The translations under genes and the position numbers were made by a program. The notes beneath the pieces were generated by a model. The model saw only the letters and a program-made list of their open reading frames with translations, had not been told where the DNA came from and ran no database searches. This document shows positions 42,950 through 52,254 of a stretch of DNA of 64,000 nt, one piece after another (the first letter of the stretch is position 1; each line of letters starts with the position of its first letter). Origin of the DNA: DAIDKA01 sp036498905. Its GTDB lineage: Bacteria; Pseudomonadota; Gammaproteobacteria; Steroidobacterales; Steroidobacteraceae. The stretch is taken from positions 124,001-188,000 of the forward strand of contig DASYER010000032.1 of NCBI GenBank assembly GCA_036498905.1, read 5' to 3'.

Positions 42950-44548
42950 CTACAGCGCCTGGTAGTTCGGTCCCGAACCGCCTTCGGGGGTGGTCCAGTC
43001 GATGACGCCGTACGGGTCTTTGATATCGCAGGCCTTGCAATGCACGCAGTTGGCCGCGTTGATCTGCAGACGCTTGCCTCCTTGGCCATCGTCCACCATC
43101 TCGTACACGCTGGCCGGACAGAAGCGTACGCAGGGATTGCCGAATTCCCGGGCGCAACGATCGGCACACAGCGAAGGGTCACGAACCTTCAGGTGCACGG
43201 GTTGCGATTCCTCGTGAGTGGTGCCGGCGAAAAACACCGAAGCCAGCCGGTCGCGCGGCGGCAGCGTCCGATCCTGCCAGTGCCGCTCGACCGGCGGCTG
43301 ATCCTGCAGCGTATGCAGTTGTTCGTGATCCGGTTTGTGCCGCAGCGTCCACGGCAACCTGCCCACGGTAACCGTCTCCAGCGCCGCGTTGGCCAGTCCC
43401 ACCCACAAACCGCGCTTGAAACCGGGCTTGATGTTGCGGACCCGTTGCAGTTCCCGCCCACCGGGGGATTGGCGCCAGCGTGCCTCGAATCCTGCCATGG
43501 ACCCGGCCTGCACGAACTCCTCGGCGGCGAGCGTCCCGGAGCGGATGGCCTGGTGCACGCCCTTTATCTTGGCCACGTTGACACCGCCGGCGGTGTCGCC
43601 GATGAGCACGGCCCCGGGCATCGCCAGCTGCGGAATCGATTGCCACCCGCCCGCGGCGATGCTGCGGGCGCCGGCCGCGAGGATCTCGCCGCCCGCGAAC
43701 AGCGGCCGGATGCCCGGATGGTTCTTGAACTGCTGGAAGGCTTCGAAGGGTTTGAAATTCGGATCTGCGTAGTCGAGACCCACGACCAAGCCGACGTACA
43801 CGCGGTCCTGATCGAGGTGATAGATGAAACCGCCACCGTAGGTGGCCGTATCCAGGGGCCAGCCGAAGGTGTGCTGAATGAGTCCCGGTTCGACGCGCCC
43901 CGCGGGTAGCTGCCAAAGCTCCTTCAGGCCCAGGCAGTAGGTCTGCGGTCCGGATTTCGCATCCAGATTGAAGCGCCGCGTCAGCACCTTGGCGAGACTG
44001 CCGCGCGCACCCTCGGCAATGAAGGTCAGTGGTGCGCGCACTTCGGGGCCGGCCGAAAAGTTCGGCCCGGGTTCACCTGACCTCGTCAGTCCCATATCGC
44101 CCACGCGAACGCCGGCAACCGCGCCTTGATCATCAAACAGGGGTGCGGCCGCGGCGAATCCCGGGAATACGTCGACGCCGAGGTTCTCGGCCTGCTGGCC
44201 AAGCCATGCTGTGAGCAATCCGAGCGATACGATGAGGTTGCCGTGATTGTTCAGATGTGGCCGCGTCGGCAGGCGGATGCTGCCGCTACGGGTCAGCAAC
44301 CGGAACTCATCGCGAGTGGCCGGGACACAGATGCCCGGCGGGGTCTGGCGCCATTGCGGCAGCAGTGCATCGAGCGGTCCGGGCTCGATGACGGCGCCGG
44401 ACAGGGAGTGCGCGCCCACCGTGGCGCCTTTCTCCAGCACGCACAGATTGATGTCGGGCTTCAGCTGTTTGAGGCGAATGGCGCAGGCCAGACCCGCCGG
44501 GCCGGCCCCCACAATGACCGCGTCGTACTCGAGAACATCAGTGCTCAT
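42950..44548 (-). CDS. Electron-transfer flavoprotein-ubiquinone oxidoreductase
   Basis: The 532-residue protein has an FAD motif VIVGAGPAGLACAIRL at 11-26, GAHSLSGAVIEP, GGGFIYHLDQDRVYVGLVVGLDY, IGDTAGGVNVAKIKGVHQAI, and a C-terminal 4Fe-4S site formed by a Cys in NPCVRFCP and the three in NCVHCKAC. It moves electrons from reduced ETF, made by acyl-CoA and amino-acid dehydrogenases, to ubiquinone at the inner membrane. The SDR and acyltransferase just upstream fit a fatty-acid or lipid oxidation context. No etfA or etfB is in the window. It is 18 nt after the SDR stop. Confidence 0.95.
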   Translation of the reverse strand: MSTDVLEYDAVIVGAGPAGLACAIRLKQLKPDINLCVLEKGATVGAHSLSGAVIEPGPLDALLPQWRQTPPGICVPATRDEFRLLTRSGSIRLPTRPHLNNHGNLIVSLGLLTAWLGQQAENLGVDVFPGFAAAAPLFDDQGAVAGVRVGDMGLTRSGEPGPNFSAGPEVRAPLTFIAEGARGSLAKVLTRRFNLDAKSGPQTYCLGLKELWQLPAGRVEPGLIQHTFGWPLDTATYGGGFIYHLDQDRVYVGLVVGLDYADPNFKPFEAFQQFKNHPGIRPLFAGGEILAAGARSIAAGGWQSIPQLAMPGAVLIGDTAGGVNVAKIKGVHQAIRSGTLAAEEFVQAGSMAGFEARWRQSPGGRELQRVRNIKPGFKRGLWVGLANAALETVTVGRLPWTLRHKPDHEQLHTLQDQPPVERHWQDRTLPPRDRLASVFFAGTTHEESQPVHLKVRDPSLCADRCAREFGNPCVRFCPASVYEMVDDGQGGKRLQINAANCVHCKACDIKDPYGVIDWTTPEGGSGPNYQAL

Positions 44549-44566
44549 GCCGCGATTGTAGCGATC

Positions 44567-45334
44567 TTACTTGGGCTGCATGCGAATGGCGCCATCCAGT
44601 CGAATGGTGGTGCCGTTGAGCATCGGATTGGTGATGATGCTCGCCGCCAGCTGTGCGAATTCCTCCGGCTTGCCGAGCCGCGAAGGAAACGGAATCTGCT
44701 TTCCCAGCGATTCTTGAACTTCGGGCGGCATGCCGCCCAGCATCGGCGTGTGGAAGATTCCGGGCGCGATCGCGACACAGCGGATACCGAACATGGCCAG
44801 CTCGCGCGCAATCGGCAGCGTCATCGCGGCGACCGCCGCCTTGGTCGCGGTGTAGGCCGCCTGACCGATCTGTCCTTCAAAGGCTGCGACTGATGAGGTG
44901 TGGATCAGCACGCCGCGTTCACCGTCGGGCCCGGGCGGGTTGTGCTGCATGATGACCGCGGCGGCCCGATCGCACATGAACGTGCCCACCAGGTTCACCT
45001 GCAGGGTACGGGTGAACTGCTCCACCGGCATCGGACCATTGCGACCAAGAATGCGCCCCGCCGTGCCGATGCCCGCGCAGTTCACCACGACGTTCAAACC
45101 ACCCATGGCGGCCGCGGCGGCGGTCATCGCCGCATCCACATTGCTCTCCGAACTCACATCGCAGCGCTTGAACCACGCCGCCGTGCCCAGCGCCTGCGCG
45201 GCTTTCTGACCCTGGGCGTCCTGGATATCGAGCAGCGTGACACGCGCGCCTTGGGAGATGAGCAGTTCGGCGACGGCGTAGCCGAGGCCCGAGGCGCCAC
45301 CGGTGATGGCGGCACGTACTTCATTGAGGTTCAT
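44567..45334 (-). CDS. Short-chain dehydrogenase/reductase (HSD17B10-like)
   Basis: The 255-residue protein has the SDR cofactor motif TGGASGLG (11-18), VVNCAG, a catalytic Ser in HTSSVAAFEG, and YTATK with Tyr and Lys in place. RCVAIAPGIFHTPML and the overall layout resemble type 2 3-hydroxyacyl-CoA dehydrogenase (HSD10), which acts on NAD-dependent steps of fatty-acid or branched-chain catabolism. ATG 45334 is preceded by GGGAGGCCGCC and the stop of the acyltransferase lies just before it. The exact substrate is not fixed by sequence. Confidence 0.9.
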   Translation of the reverse strand: MNLNEVRAAITGGASGLGYAVAELLISQGARVTLLDIQDAQGQKAAQALGTAAWFKRCDVSSESNVDAAMTAAAAAMGGLNVVVNCAGIGTAGRILGRNGPMPVEQFTRTLQVNLVGTFMCDRAAAVIMQHNPPGPDGERGVLIHTSSVAAFEGQIGQAAYTATKAAVAAMTLPIARELAMFGIRCVAIAPGIFHTPMLGGMPPEVQESLGKQIPFPSRLGKPEEFAQLAASIITNPMLNGTTIRLDGAIRMQPK

Positions 45335-45335
45335 G

Positions 45336-46061
45336 TCAGGCGGCCTCCCGATCCGGTTCCTGCAGTCTTCCCAGTATGGCATTGCGTGCCTGGCGACACA
45401 GAGCAGGCACGGCCTCACTGCCGGCCTGCGGTGTGGGAATCACCGGATCCAGGATCTCGATCCGCAGTCGCGTCGGATGCGGCAACCCCCCGCGCGGGGA
45501 GAGCGCCACGCGCGAGCCCTGGATGATGGCCGGCACCACCGGGCACCCCGCGCGCTGCGCCGTCGCGAAGGCGCCGAGGTGAAACTTCAGCAGTCCCGGA
45601 TCTTCGCTGAACGTACCTTCCGGGAAAAAAACCATGGATTGCCCGCTCTCGGCGCTGCGCATGATGCGCCGCGCGTCCCGCGTCGTCTGACCCGCGTTGT
45701 CACGCGCCATGAACTGCGACCCGATCCTGCTCAATAGAAATCCGGCCAGCGGCACCGTGGCCATCTCGCGTTTGATCACGAATTCAAAGCGCGGGGGCAG
45801 CGCCGCCGTGAAGACCAGGCCGTCGATGTAGCTCGCATGATTGGCCACCACGACGCAGGGGCCCTCGGGCAGGCGTTCCAGTCCCGCCACGGTCAGGGGC
45901 ATGCCGGCCAGGCGCAGGAATATGCGCGAGGCGGCCTGGGCCACGCGCCGGCGTCGCCTTAAGCCCGGCAGTACGATCATGATCAGCAGGGCCAGCAGTG
46001 CGACGCAGATGAACAGCACCGCCGCGTATAACCCATAGAGGATATTGGTAATCAGGCCCAT
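45336..46061 (-). CDS. PlsC-type 1-acylglycerol-3-phosphate acyltransferase
   Basis: The 241-residue protein has an N-terminal membrane helix (ILYGLYAAVLFICVALLALLIMIVL) and the acyltransferase motifs NHASYID (His75, Asp80) and FPEGTFSEDPG. It should transfer an acyl chain to lysophosphatidate or a related acceptor at the inner membrane. The ATG at 46061 was chosen. The frame extends to 46130 without family similarity. It heads the minus-strand run, with SDR starting 1 nt downstream. Confidence 0.88.
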   Translation of the reverse strand: MGLITNILYGLYAAVLFICVALLALLIMIVLPGLRRRRRVAQAASRIFLRLAGMPLTVAGLERLPEGPCVVVANHASYIDGLVFTAALPPRFEFVIKREMATVPLAGFLLSRIGSQFMARDNAGQTTRDARRIMRSAESGQSMVFFPEGTFSEDPGLLKFHLGAFATAQRAGCPVVPAIIQGSRVALSPRGGLPHPTRLRIEILDPVIPTPQAGSEAVPALCRQARNAILGRLQEPDREAA

Positions 46062-46312
46062 TTCTGCCGTAAGCGTAGGAGTTGTCAGGAGTTTTTTGCG
46101 GATAGCGCCGCCGCTGCAGTTTCGGGGCAAATCCAGCCGTATTGTGTGAACTGGTTCTCTTTATGTAATGCGGCCTCAATAGTTGTGATAATGGTCACTC
46201 CCGATTGGCGCCACTCCTCCGCATACTCCGTACAGACGCCGAAAAGGTCCATAGGGTGCTTAAAGCCCTAAGGTCGCGCACGGCAGATGCGACGTTCCAA
46301 GTGAGGCCGACT
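46062..46312. other. Divergent intergenic region between plsC-like and xerD
   Basis: About 250 bases that must carry promoters for both the minus-strand run and the xerD-dsbC pair. It is more AT-rich than its surroundings around 46140-46200, with TTGTGT and TAATG-like words on the plus strand, but I cannot fix a convincing promoter. An upstream extension of the xerD frame to 46205 shows no XerD similarity. Confidence 0.4.
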
Positions 46313-47242
46313 TTGTCCAAGCACGCTACAGCTCTTGCGGCGACCGCGCCAGAACCCGCTGATCCGGCCGTTGCCCGCTTTCTGGATGCCGTCTGGATGG
46401 AGCGCGGCCTGTCGTCCAACACTCTGGCGGCCTACCGGGCCGATCTCACCGCCTTGTCGCGCTGGCTTGGCGAGCGTGGAATCCAGATGTCGCGGACCAG
46501 CAAGTCGGATCTGCAGGATTTCATCGCCGCCCGCGTCGAGCATGGCGCACGGCCGCGCTCGACGGCGCGGCAGCTTTCCAGTTTCCGCCGCTTTTTCCGC
46601 TACCTGGTGCGTGAGGCCGTCATCCGCGATGACCCGACCGCCCAGATAGCCATGCCGAAGATCGGCCGCTCCTTGCCGAAGTCACTGACCGAAGAGGAAG
46701 TCGAATCACTGCTGGGTGCCCCGGCCGTCGGCGATCCGCTGGGTAACCGCGATCGCACGATGCTCGAGGTGTTGTACGCCACGGGCCTGCGGGTGTCGGA
46801 GCTGGTGAACCTGCGCTACACCCAGGTGAATCTAAACCAGGGCGTCATCCGCATCATGGGCAAGGGCAACCGCGAGCGCCTGATTCCGTTGGGCGAAGAG
46901 GCGGTGCGCTGGCTGAATGAATTCGCCCGCTCTGCGCGCGGCGAGATTCTGCTGGAACGGCAGACTGACTATCTTTTTCCGACCCGCCGTGGCGATCGCA
47001 TGACCCGTCAGGCCTTCTGGCACATCATCAAACGCTATGCGCGCAAGGCCGGCGTGGACCGGGATCTGTCCCCTCACACGCTGCGGCACGCCTTCGCCAC
47101 TCATCTGCTGAATCATGGAGCCGATCTGCGTGTCGTCCAGATGCTCCTCGGCCACAGCGACCTGTCGACGACGCAGATCTACACCCACGTCGCCCGCGAG
47201 CGCATGAAGGAACTGCACCAGCAGCACCATCCGCGCGGCTGA
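46313..47242 (+). CDS. xerD: Site-specific tyrosine recombinase XerD
   Basis: The 309-residue protein has an N-terminal SAM-like DNA-binding domain (FLDAVWMERGLSSNTLAAYRADL) and the catalytic domain with Arg in TGLRVSELVNLR, Lys in GKGNRERLIPLG, HTLRHAFATHLL, and GHSDLSTTQIYTHV containing the Tyr. It resolves chromosome dimers at dif with XerC and FtsK. The TTG at 46313 is preferred since GAGG lies six bases before it and the family N-terminus begins here. A GTG at 46301 is an alternative. The gene is followed by dsbC, a conserved gammaproteobacterial order. Confidence 0.93.
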   Translation: MSKHATALAATAPEPADPAVARFLDAVWMERGLSSNTLAAYRADLTALSRWLGERGIQMSRTSKSDLQDFIAARVEHGARPRSTARQLSSFRRFFRYLVREAVIRDDPTAQIAMPKIGRSLPKSLTEEEVESLLGAPAVGDPLGNRDRTMLEVLYATGLRVSELVNLRYTQVNLNQGVIRIMGKGNRERLIPLGEEAVRWLNEFARSARGEILLERQTDYLFPTRRGDRMTRQAFWHIIKRYARKAGVDRDLSPHTLRHAFATHLLNHGADLRVVQMLLGHSDLSTTQIYTHVARERMKELHQQHHPRG

Positions 47243-47296
47243 GGCGGCCTCTGATATCATCGGTGCAACGGGTGTCGCCCGACGAGGCCGAACGCA

Positions 47297-48046
47297 ATGA
47301 AATTCCGCAGCTACGCCGTGCTCCTGACCGCGACATTGCTTGCCGCGCCGCTGCTGCATGCCGCCACCCCGGCCGCCACCCCTTCAGCCGTGACGGCGGT
47401 GGATCCCAGAGTTGCCATTGCGGCAAAAATGCAGGGCGTGAAGCCTGAGGATCTGCATGCGACGCCCATTCCCGGCATGTACGAGCTGCTGCGCGGCTCC
47501 GATGCTGCCTATGTCTCACCGGACGGCAAGTACGCCATTCTCGGCGACCTGTATGAGACCGGCACCAACAATGATCTGACCGAGAACCGGCGGCGCGACC
47601 AGCGCCTGAAGATGCTGGCGGCGATTCCGGAAGCCCAGATGGTGATTTTCGGGCCCGAGAATGCCAAGCACACCATCACGGTCTTCACCGACATGGATTG
47701 CGCCTACTGCCGCAAGCTGCACAGCCAGATCAGCGACTACAACAAGCTCGGCATTAAGGTGCGCTACATCGCGTACCCGCGCTCCGGACCGAATACCTCA
47801 TCCTGGACCAAGGCCGAGCAGGTATGGTGCGCGGCGGATCGCAAGACCGCGCTCACCGAGGCGAAACTGGGCAAGACTCTGCCGGGCAAGGTCTGCCCGA
47901 ACAATCCGGTCGCCAAGGAATACGCGCTGGGCGAGCAATTCAACCTGCAGGGCACGCCGACGCTTATTCTGGGCAATGGCGAGATGGTGGGGGGCTACCT
48001 GGCGCCCGCGGATCTGGCCAAGGAACTCAAAGACATCGACCGCTGA
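47297..48046 (+). CDS. dsbC: Thiol:disulfide isomerase DsbC
   Basis: The 249-residue protein has a signal peptide (ending LLHA), an N-terminal dimerisation domain (GVKPEDLHATPIPGMYEL) and a thioredoxin-fold domain with catalytic CAYC (Cys135-Cys138) and a cis-Pro in NLQGTPTLIL. A second pair of Cys (WCAA and VCPN) is present, as in E. coli DsbC. It repairs wrong disulfides in the periplasm, kept reduced by DsbD. It follows xerD at 54 nt, an order seen across gammaproteobacteria. No recJ gene follows here. Confidence 0.93.
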   Translation: MKFRSYAVLLTATLLAAPLLHAATPAATPSAVTAVDPRVAIAAKMQGVKPEDLHATPIPGMYELLRGSDAAYVSPDGKYAILGDLYETGTNNDLTENRRRDQRLKMLAAIPEAQMVIFGPENAKHTITVFTDMDCAYCRKLHSQISDYNKLGIKVRYIAYPRSGPNTSSWTKAEQVWCAADRKTALTEAKLGKTLPGKVCPNNPVAKEYALGEQFNLQGTPTLILGNGEMVGGYLAPADLAKELKDIDR

Positions 48047-48082
48047 TCACCCCGTCCGCGGGGCGCTCAGCAACCTTCGTGA

Positions 48083-48406
48083 TCAGCGTTCGAGCAGATC
48101 GCGCTTGCCGGGCTTGCCTTCCCATTCCTTCGCATCGGCCGGCGCGTCCTTCTTCTCGGCGATCACCGGCCACTTCTTGGCCAGATCTGCGTTTATTGCC
48201 TTGAAGGACTCCTGGCCCGCCGGAATCTCCTCCTCGGAGAAGATTGCCTCGACCGGGCACTCCGGCTCGCACAACGTGCAGTCGATACATTCATCTGGGT
48301 CGATCACCAGGAAGTTCGGGCCCTCGTGGAAACAGTCCACCGGGCACACCTCCACGCAGTCGGTGTATTTGCACTTGATACAGGTTTCAGTAACAACAAA
48401 GGTCAT
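48083..48406 (-). CDS. fdxA: 7Fe-8S ferredoxin FdxA
   Basis: The 107-residue protein carries nine Cys in the pattern of the FdxA type (Cys9, 12, 17, 21, 25, 40, 43, 46, 50), holding one 3Fe-4S and one 4Fe-4S cluster, followed by the conserved C-terminal tail (GQESFKAINADLAKKWPVI). It is a small electron carrier, often essential, whose partners are not firmly known. It is convergent with dsbC and is 91 nt from the NUDIX gene end. Confidence 0.95.
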   Translation of the reverse strand: MTFVVTETCIKCKYTDCVEVCPVDCFHEGPNFLVIDPDECIDCTLCEPECPVEAIFSEEEIPAGQESFKAINADLAKKWPVIAEKKDAPADAKEWEGKPGKRDLLER

Positions 48407-48497
48407 TGGCTATCCCCGACACAGATGACTTGCACGCCTATTCGGCGCGTCTTAACCCCTTATTCTGCCACGCACCGCACCAGTGCGTGAAGCCCGC

Positions 48498-49040
48498 TCA
48501 CATTGGGGGGCGGCGCTCAGCGATGCTGAAATGGTGGTCTTCGCGGCCGGCGGCGCGGTCCGAAAAGTACTTGCGCAGCGCGAACTCGATGCTGGGAAAG
48601 GCAATTTCGTTCCAGGCAATATCCGTTTGCGCGAACAGTCCGACCTCCAGGCTCTCCGGTGCGATGCCGAATTCGGCCCTGGGGAGGGTGGCGCGGAAGA
48701 ATATATGCACCTGTCTGGCCTCGATGACATGCACGACGGCCAGCAGCGAGCCGATCTGGACATGCGCCCGGGCCTCCTCCAGCGACTCACGGGCGGCCGC
48801 CTGCTGCACGGTCTCCCCAATTTCCATGAACCCCGCCGGAAAGGTCCAATAGCCCAGCCGTGGCTCGATGGCCCGGCGGCACAGCAGAACGCGCCCCTCA
48901 TGCTCCGGGACGCAGCCGGCGATGATCCGCGGATTCTCATAGTGGATAGTCCCGCAATGGGGGCACACGAACCGTGGCAAATGGTCGCCCGGCGGAATCC
49001 GCAACTCGACTGGCTTGCCGCATTGGCTGCAGAAGTTCAT
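48498..49040 (-). CDS. NUDIX hydrolase with N-terminal zinc ribbon
   Basis: The 180-residue protein starts with a zinc ribbon (FCSQCG and FVCPHCG, four Cys), then a NUDIX fold with GFMEIGETVQQAAARESLEEA. The box matches Gx5Ex7RExxEE, but the final Gly of the canonical box is Arg. The zinc ribbon layout recalls NudC-like NADH pyrophosphatases, but the length is shorter than NudC. The substrate is probably a nucleoside-diphosphate derivative. ATG 49040 is preferred over the longer frame. It is divergent from the alpha/beta hydrolase (about 100 nt). Confidence 0.85.
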   Translation of the reverse strand: MNFCSQCGKPVELRIPPGDHLPRFVCPHCGTIHYENPRIIAGCVPEHEGRVLLCRRAIEPRLGYWTFPAGFMEIGETVQQAAARESLEEARAHVQIGSLLAVVHVIEARQVHIFFRATLPRAEFGIAPESLEVGLFAQTDIAWNEIAFPSIEFALRKYFSDRAAGREDHHFSIAERRPPM

Positions 49041-49141
49041 GGCACCGATATTCGCATGGGGCGCCTCGGTGCTGCACACCTGTTCCCGTGACAGCGGTAA
49101 GCTGCTCCTTTCGACACACGGCACGTCAGCAGAGGTCAAGA

Positions 49142-50050
49142 ATGTCACTGGATATCTTCGCCATGGCGACCAAGGTCCGAGCCCTCGGACGTGAAATCAC
49201 CCCCGCCGCCATCGAAGGCACGGCAAAGCTGTACGCGCCGGAACATGAGCGGGAGCCCTACCAGGGCGTGAAGGTGTCCCGTGATCAGGCCTACGGCGCC
49301 GATCCCCGGCACCTGCTCGATGTGTTTGCCCCCGAGGCCAGTGGCCTGGCGCGTCCCATCCTCCTGTTCGTCCACGGCGGCGGGTTTGTCGCCGGTGACA
49401 AGCATCGGCCCGGCTCCCCCTACCAGGACAATGTCGCCCTGTGGGCGGTACGTCATGGAATGATCGGTGTCAACATGACCTACCGGCTGGCCCCGCAGCA
49501 TCCATGGCCCGCGGGCGCGATGGATGTGGGGGCTGCGGTGGCCTGGGTTCGCGCACATATCGGGCAGCATGGCGGCGACCCGGCGCAGATCTATCTGGTG
49601 GGAACTTCCGCGGGCGCGGCCCACGCCGGAGCGTATGCGGTCAATTCACGTTTTCATGCGGGCGATGATGCCGGGATTGCCGGCCTCATCCTGCTCTCTG
49701 GCATGTACGACATGGTCACCGCTCCCAACTCGGAGTTGAAGATTGCCTATTTCGGGGATGACGAAGCGAACTACCTGTCCGGATCGACCCTGCAGGGTCT
49801 GACGACGACGAAGGTTCCGTTGTTTCTGGTGCTGACCGAAATGGATCCGCCGGAGTTTCAGCGCCAGACCCTGGTGCTGCTCGCCCAGTATCTGAACCGC
49901 AATCAGCGACTGCCGTACTTTGTGCACATGACCGGGCACAACCACCTCTCGTCCACGATGCACCTGAACACGAAGGACACGTATCTCGGCGAATGCATCC
50001 AGGACTTCATCGCGTTGCAGGCCGGTCCGGGCGCGAGGAGCGTTCCATGA
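49142..50050 (+). CDS. Alpha/beta hydrolase (HGGG family)
   Basis: The 302-residue protein has the oxyanion-hole HGGGF (78-82), nucleophile elbow GTSAGA (Ser156) and a likely catalytic His in TGHNHLS near the C-terminus. The layout is that of the HSL/BD-FAE-type carboxylesterases. No signal peptide is visible. ATG 49142 is the family-like start. Its stop overlaps the next ATG (ATGA), coupling it to the ferritin-like/CDGSH fusion. The substrate is unknown, and a small ester or acyl derivative is likely. Confidence 0.88.
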   Translation: MSLDIFAMATKVRALGREITPAAIEGTAKLYAPEHEREPYQGVKVSRDQAYGADPRHLLDVFAPEASGLARPILLFVHGGGFVAGDKHRPGSPYQDNVALWAVRHGMIGVNMTYRLAPQHPWPAGAMDVGAAVAWVRAHIGQHGGDPAQIYLVGTSAGAAHAGAYAVNSRFHAGDDAGIAGLILLSGMYDMVTAPNSELKIAYFGDDEANYLSGSTLQGLTTTKVPLFLVLTEMDPPEFQRQTLVLLAQYLNRNQRLPYFVHMTGHNHLSSTMHLNTKDTYLGECIQDFIALQAGPGARSVP

Positions 50051-52050
50051 ATGCGGCCGTCAGAGAGTTTCACAGTCGCGAAGAGATTCTGCATGCGCTC
50101 TACGAGGCGGCGGAGCTCGAACACAACCTGATGTGCACCTACCTGTACGCGGCCTTCAGCCTCAAGGACAGCGAGGCCGAGGGGCTCAAGGCGCAGGAGG
50201 TCGCGGCGGTGCGCCGCTGGCGCAGCGAGCTGATCAAAGTGTCCGTCGAGGAGATGGGGCATTTGACGGCGGTGTGGAATATCACCGCGGCGCTCGGCGG
50301 CGCGCCACGCTTCGGTCGCGGCAACTTTCCACTGGACATCGGCAACCTGCCTGCGAGCGTGATTGTGCGTCTCTCGCCGTTCAACGCCGCGACCCTGCAG
50401 CATTTCATTTTCCTGGAGCGTCCCAAGGGCTCCACCGAAGCGGACGGGGAGGGCTTTGCCTATACACGCACCTACGGACGCGGCAATCTCAGGGCGCGCA
50501 TTACGCCGATGGGAATCGATTACGCGACCGTGGGTGACTTCTATGCCGCACTGTCCGTGGGCCTGTGCGCGCTGGTCGCGCGCGAGACCGAGGACAATGC
50601 CTTTGACGGGGACCCCGCGTTGCAGCTGTCTCCCCATGAAGTCGCGCTGCCGGCGGCCAAGCGCGTCATCTGTCTGAAGACCGCGCTGGCGGCTTTCGAT
50701 GCCATTGTCGTGCAGGGCGAGGGGGCGCCGAGTGACTCGACCGACTCACACTACCAGCGCTTCACCAGCATTCGTGACGAGTACCAGCAGTTGCTGCGCG
50801 CGAACCCGCACTTCGTTCCGGCGTTCCCCGCGGCCAACAATCCGGTATTGCGCGAGCCGCCACGACCGGAGGGACGGGTGTGGATCGAGGATCCCGAGGC
50901 GACCGCCGTGGTCGATCTTGCGAACGCGGCCTACGGGCTGATGGTACGGCTGCTGGCTTATTCCTACGTCATCCGGGGTCCACAGGCCGAGAAGTCGCTG
51001 GCGGTGGATCTGGCCGTGGGCCTGATGCGTGCCCTGACTCCCCTGGCCGAACGCGCGGCGCGTCTGCCGGCGGGACCGTCCAACCCGGGATGCAATGCGG
51101 GCATGTCCTTCATCGCGTTGCGTGACGCCTCGGCGCTGCCGCCCGGACGGGCGGCGCGGCGGATATTTCTGGAACGCCTCGAAAGCTTCACGCGGGCGGC
51201 GAACGAACTGCCGAATGCCGATGATCCGCGCGTGCGCACGGCCCGTGATCAGTTCGCCTACCTGTACAGCCGTGCGGTACGTGGCTTCGACTTGAGTCAC
51301 AAGCTTGCCGGCGCGCCGACCGCACCGGCCGCCAAGAGTCCGAGCGCCACGGCCGATGATTCGGCAGCCTCGCGCGCCGCCGCTGCGGCCGTCTCCCAGA
51401 CCGTCGTCGCGGATGGCGTCGAGACCGTCCGCACACCCAGTATCGAAGTGCAGTTCGAGGGCCGGCGCTGCATCCATGCGCGCTTGTGTGTAACCGGCGC
51501 GCCCAAGGTCTTTTTGGCCAACGTGAAGGGCCCGTGGATCCACCCGGAGGCGATGCCGGTGGAAGAGGTCGTGGAAATTGCGCATCTGTGTCCCTCCGGC
51601 GCCATCCGCTACCAGCGGCTCGACGGCGGGGCTCAGGAGCATGCGCCACCCTTGAATCTGGCCACCGTGCGCGAGGGTGGGCCTTACGCGTTCCGCGCAC
51701 CGCTGGTCATCGACGGCGAGGAACATGGTTTTCGTGCGACGCTGTGTCGCTGCGGGGCATCCAAGAGCAAACCGTTCTGCGATGGTTCACACCATGTCGT
51801 GGAATTCAGCGCCACCGGTGAGCCGCCGACGACCCAGGCGGACCCGATACCCGAAGTGGATGGCCCGCTGGCAATAGATCCGCAGCCCAATGGCCCGCTC
51901 GCCATTCGGGGCAATCTGCAGATCGTCAGTGGAACCGGCCGGGTCGTCGCCCGAACGGTCACGGCAAACCTATGTCGTTGCGGGGGCAGTTCCACCAAAC
52001 CATTCTGCGACGGCACGCACGCGAAGATCGGCTTCCGCTCGGATCGATAG
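50047..52050 (+). CDS. Fusion of VioB-type ferritin-like, Fer4_19 and two CDGSH domains
   Basis: The 667-residue protein has an N-terminal ferritin-like domain with ELEHNLMCTYLYAAF and an EEMGHL motif (conserved Glu/His pair), as in the RebD/VioB iminophenyl-pyruvate synthase region (PF12902). After a Ala/Ser-rich linker (about residues 420-460) comes a Fer4_19 divergent 4Fe-4S domain (RRCIHARLC to IAHLCPSGAIRY). Two mitoNEET-like CDGSH motifs follow, with CRCGASKSKPFCDGSH from Cys567 and CRCGGSSTKPFCDGTH from Cys643. It looks like a redox protein with several Fe-S clusters. It overlaps the hydrolase by 4 nt. Confidence 0.85.
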   Translation: MNAAVREFHSREEILHALYEAAELEHNLMCTYLYAAFSLKDSEAEGLKAQEVAAVRRWRSELIKVSVEEMGHLTAVWNITAALGGAPRFGRGNFPLDIGNLPASVIVRLSPFNAATLQHFIFLERPKGSTEADGEGFAYTRTYGRGNLRARITPMGIDYATVGDFYAALSVGLCALVARETEDNAFDGDPALQLSPHEVALPAAKRVICLKTALAAFDAIVVQGEGAPSDSTDSHYQRFTSIRDEYQQLLRANPHFVPAFPAANNPVLREPPRPEGRVWIEDPEATAVVDLANAAYGLMVRLLAYSYVIRGPQAEKSLAVDLAVGLMRALTPLAERAARLPAGPSNPGCNAGMSFIALRDASALPPGRAARRIFLERLESFTRAANELPNADDPRVRTARDQFAYLYSRAVRGFDLSHKLAGAPTAPAAKSPSATADDSAASRAAAAAVSQTVVADGVETVRTPSIEVQFEGRRCIHARLCVTGAPKVFLANVKGPWIHPEAMPVEEVVEIAHLCPSGAIRYQRLDGGAQEHAPPLNLATVREGGPYAFRAPLVIDGEEHGFRATLCRCGASKSKPFCDGSHHVVEFSATGEPPTTQADPIPEVDGPLAIDPQPNGPLAIRGNLQIVSGTGRVVARTVTANLCRCGGSSTKPFCDGTHAKIGFRSDR

Positions 52051-52254
52051 ATCGTTCCGGGCCACAGTCCGCTTACGAGTCGCGCACCTGTTGGGGGCTG
52101 TGCCTCATAGGAGCGTGACATGCCGGTGCACGCCAGCTCACCCGCACCGATGTCCTGCATCGATATCCTGCCGTAATTTTCATCAGCGAATAGGCGCCAA
52201 AACGCAGCCTTTGCGCAGACTCGCAAGACCTTCCTCATAACTCAAAGCCCGAAT
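52051..52254. other. Intergenic region upstream of the sigma-54 promoter
   Basis: About 200 bases without a plausible gene. It precedes the -24/-12 promoter, so activator sites of an NtrC-type protein would be expected here. I see isolated GGTGCA-like half sites (near 52124) and dyads such as gcac...gtgc (52085-52106), but no full-length NtrC consensus. Confidence 0.45.

Noticed and set aside
52085..52106. NtrC-binding dyad gcac-N-gtgc upstream of the sigma-54 promoter
   Set aside because: The spacer between half sites is longer than the consensus of seven bases, so I do not call it.
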